Shown: one piece after another, positions 5,307-5,765 of the stretch
How positions within the stretch are numbered: the first letter of the stretch is position 1
Layout: each line of letters starts with the position of its first letter
DNA from: Bacteroidota bacterium
GTDB taxonomy: Bacteria; Bacteroidota; Bacteroidia; Flavobacteriales; Flavobacteriaceae
Direction of reading: 5' to 3'
Assembly (NCBI GenBank): GCA_021793135.1
Contig: JAJYTI010000138.1
Span: 1-5,765, forward strand
Length of the DNA: 5,765 nt
Made by a program: the position numbers and the translations under genes
The notes under the pieces: model-generated
What the model saw: only the letters and a program-made list of their open reading frames with translations
Told to the model about the DNA's origin: nothing
Database searches by the model: none

Positions 5307-5765
5307 ATGACAGTTTCTAAATCCCCGTTTACTCGACTACAGTTAATTCCACAGGAAGAAATGCTAGAGATAGTTAGAGAAAAGAGCGCTCTTTACATTG
5401 GAATTCCTAAAGAATCCAGTAAACAAGAAAAAAGGGTTTGTTTAACGCCAGACGCTACAGCTGCTCTTGTAGCACAAGGACATAGAGTTCTAGTAGAAAA
5501 AGATGCAGGTAAATATGCAGGTTTTACTGATGTAGATTATTCTGAGGCTGGCGCCGAAATATGTACCGATAGAAAACGAATTTTTGGATGCCCGCTAATT
5601 TTAAAAGTGGAGCCTCCTACTCTATCTGAATTAGATCTCATAGCACCGAATACTGTTTTGATTTCTGCTCTACAATTAAAAGCTAGAAACAAACAATATT
5701 TTAAAATCTTAGAAAAGAAAAAAATAACTGCATTAGCATTTGAATTTATTAGAGACACAGACGAA
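5307..5765 (+). CDS. ald: Alanine dehydrogenase, N-terminal 153 residues (partial)
   Basis: An open frame from the ATG at 5307 runs off the right edge (153 residues). After a leader of about 28 residues (with LIPQEEMLE), the N-terminal domain of the alanine dehydrogenase / transhydrogenase family begins: LYIGIPKESSKQEKRVCLTP (29-48), GHRVLVEKDAG (58-68), YSEAGAEI (78-85), GCPLILKVEPP (94-104), ITALAFEFI (140-148). R43 and K100 fit the pyruvate-binding Arg and Lys (R15 and K75 in Mycobacterium tuberculosis Ald, from memory). The enzyme reversibly deaminates L-alanine to pyruvate and ammonia with NAD in the cytoplasm. The long leader matches what I recall of a Bacteroidota subfamily of about 400 residues. 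Where the usual enzyme has a catalytic His (FLHLA), this one has Gln (ALQLK, Q123). The NAD-binding domain lies outside the window, and a transhydrogenase-alpha-like role cannot be fully excluded. It follows tsaE by 33 bases, probably in one operon. Confidence 0.88.
   Translation, partial: MTVSKSPFTRLQLIPQEEMLEIVREKSALYIGIPKESSKQEKRVCLTPDATAALVAQGHRVLVEKDAGKYAGFTDVDYSEAGAEICTDRKRIFGCPLILKVEPPTLSELDLIAPNTVLISALQLKARNKQYFKILEKKKITALAFEFIRDTDE

Noticed and set aside
5537..5758. Minus-strand open frame of 73 codons inside alanine dehydrogenase
   Set aside because: It is opposite conserved coding sequence (LILKVEPP, ITALAFEF) and has no independent support.

Overview
The window looks like ordinary chromosome from a low-GC member of the Bacteroidota, most likely Flavobacteriia. 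The main reasons are the AT-rich sequence, several upstream boxes that fit the TAnnTTTG -7 promoter element of this phylum, the near absence of Shine-Dalgarno sites, and proteins that resemble flavobacterial families (an XRE regulator with a conserved C-terminal tail, a small RWINDCEY lipoprotein, an N-terminally extended alanine dehydrogenase next to tsaE). All names come from motif reading and memory; no search was run.

Left half, minus strand. The first 183 bases hold the N-terminus of an aldehyde dehydrogenase that runs off the left edge. To its right is a two-gene unit read leftwards: an M14-family zinc metallopeptidase (875-2062), then an Lrp/AsnC-family regulator (362-841). The regulator also has a possible promoter box of its own in the 33-base gap. 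A clear intrinsic terminator at 292-327 closes the unit and separates it from the aldehyde dehydrogenase. All three products fit amino-acid or peptide metabolism, but the shared role is inferred.

Centre. The 300-base region between the divergent M14 and XRE genes (2063-2362) holds one candidate promoter for each direction and a set of related TTAC-N4-GTAA palindromes. One covers the XRE -7 box and one lies at the start of the XRE coding sequence, which suggests autoregulation.

Right half, plus strand. Five genes follow one another with gaps of 33 to 68 bases: XRE regulator, small lipoprotein, AbgT-family transporter, tsaE (tRNA t6A synthesis ATPase) and alanine dehydrogenase (cut by the right edge). 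No convincing terminator breaks the series. A palindrome and a weak hairpin upstream of the transporter may mark a regulatory boundary.

I found no RNA gene, CRISPR array, insertion sequence or other mobile element, and no clearly new multi-gene system. The points most worth a second look are the operator-like palindromes, the M14 peptidase with an unassigned C-terminal part near an AbgT transporter, the uncharacterised lipoprotein, and a possible active-site substitution in the alanine dehydrogenase.
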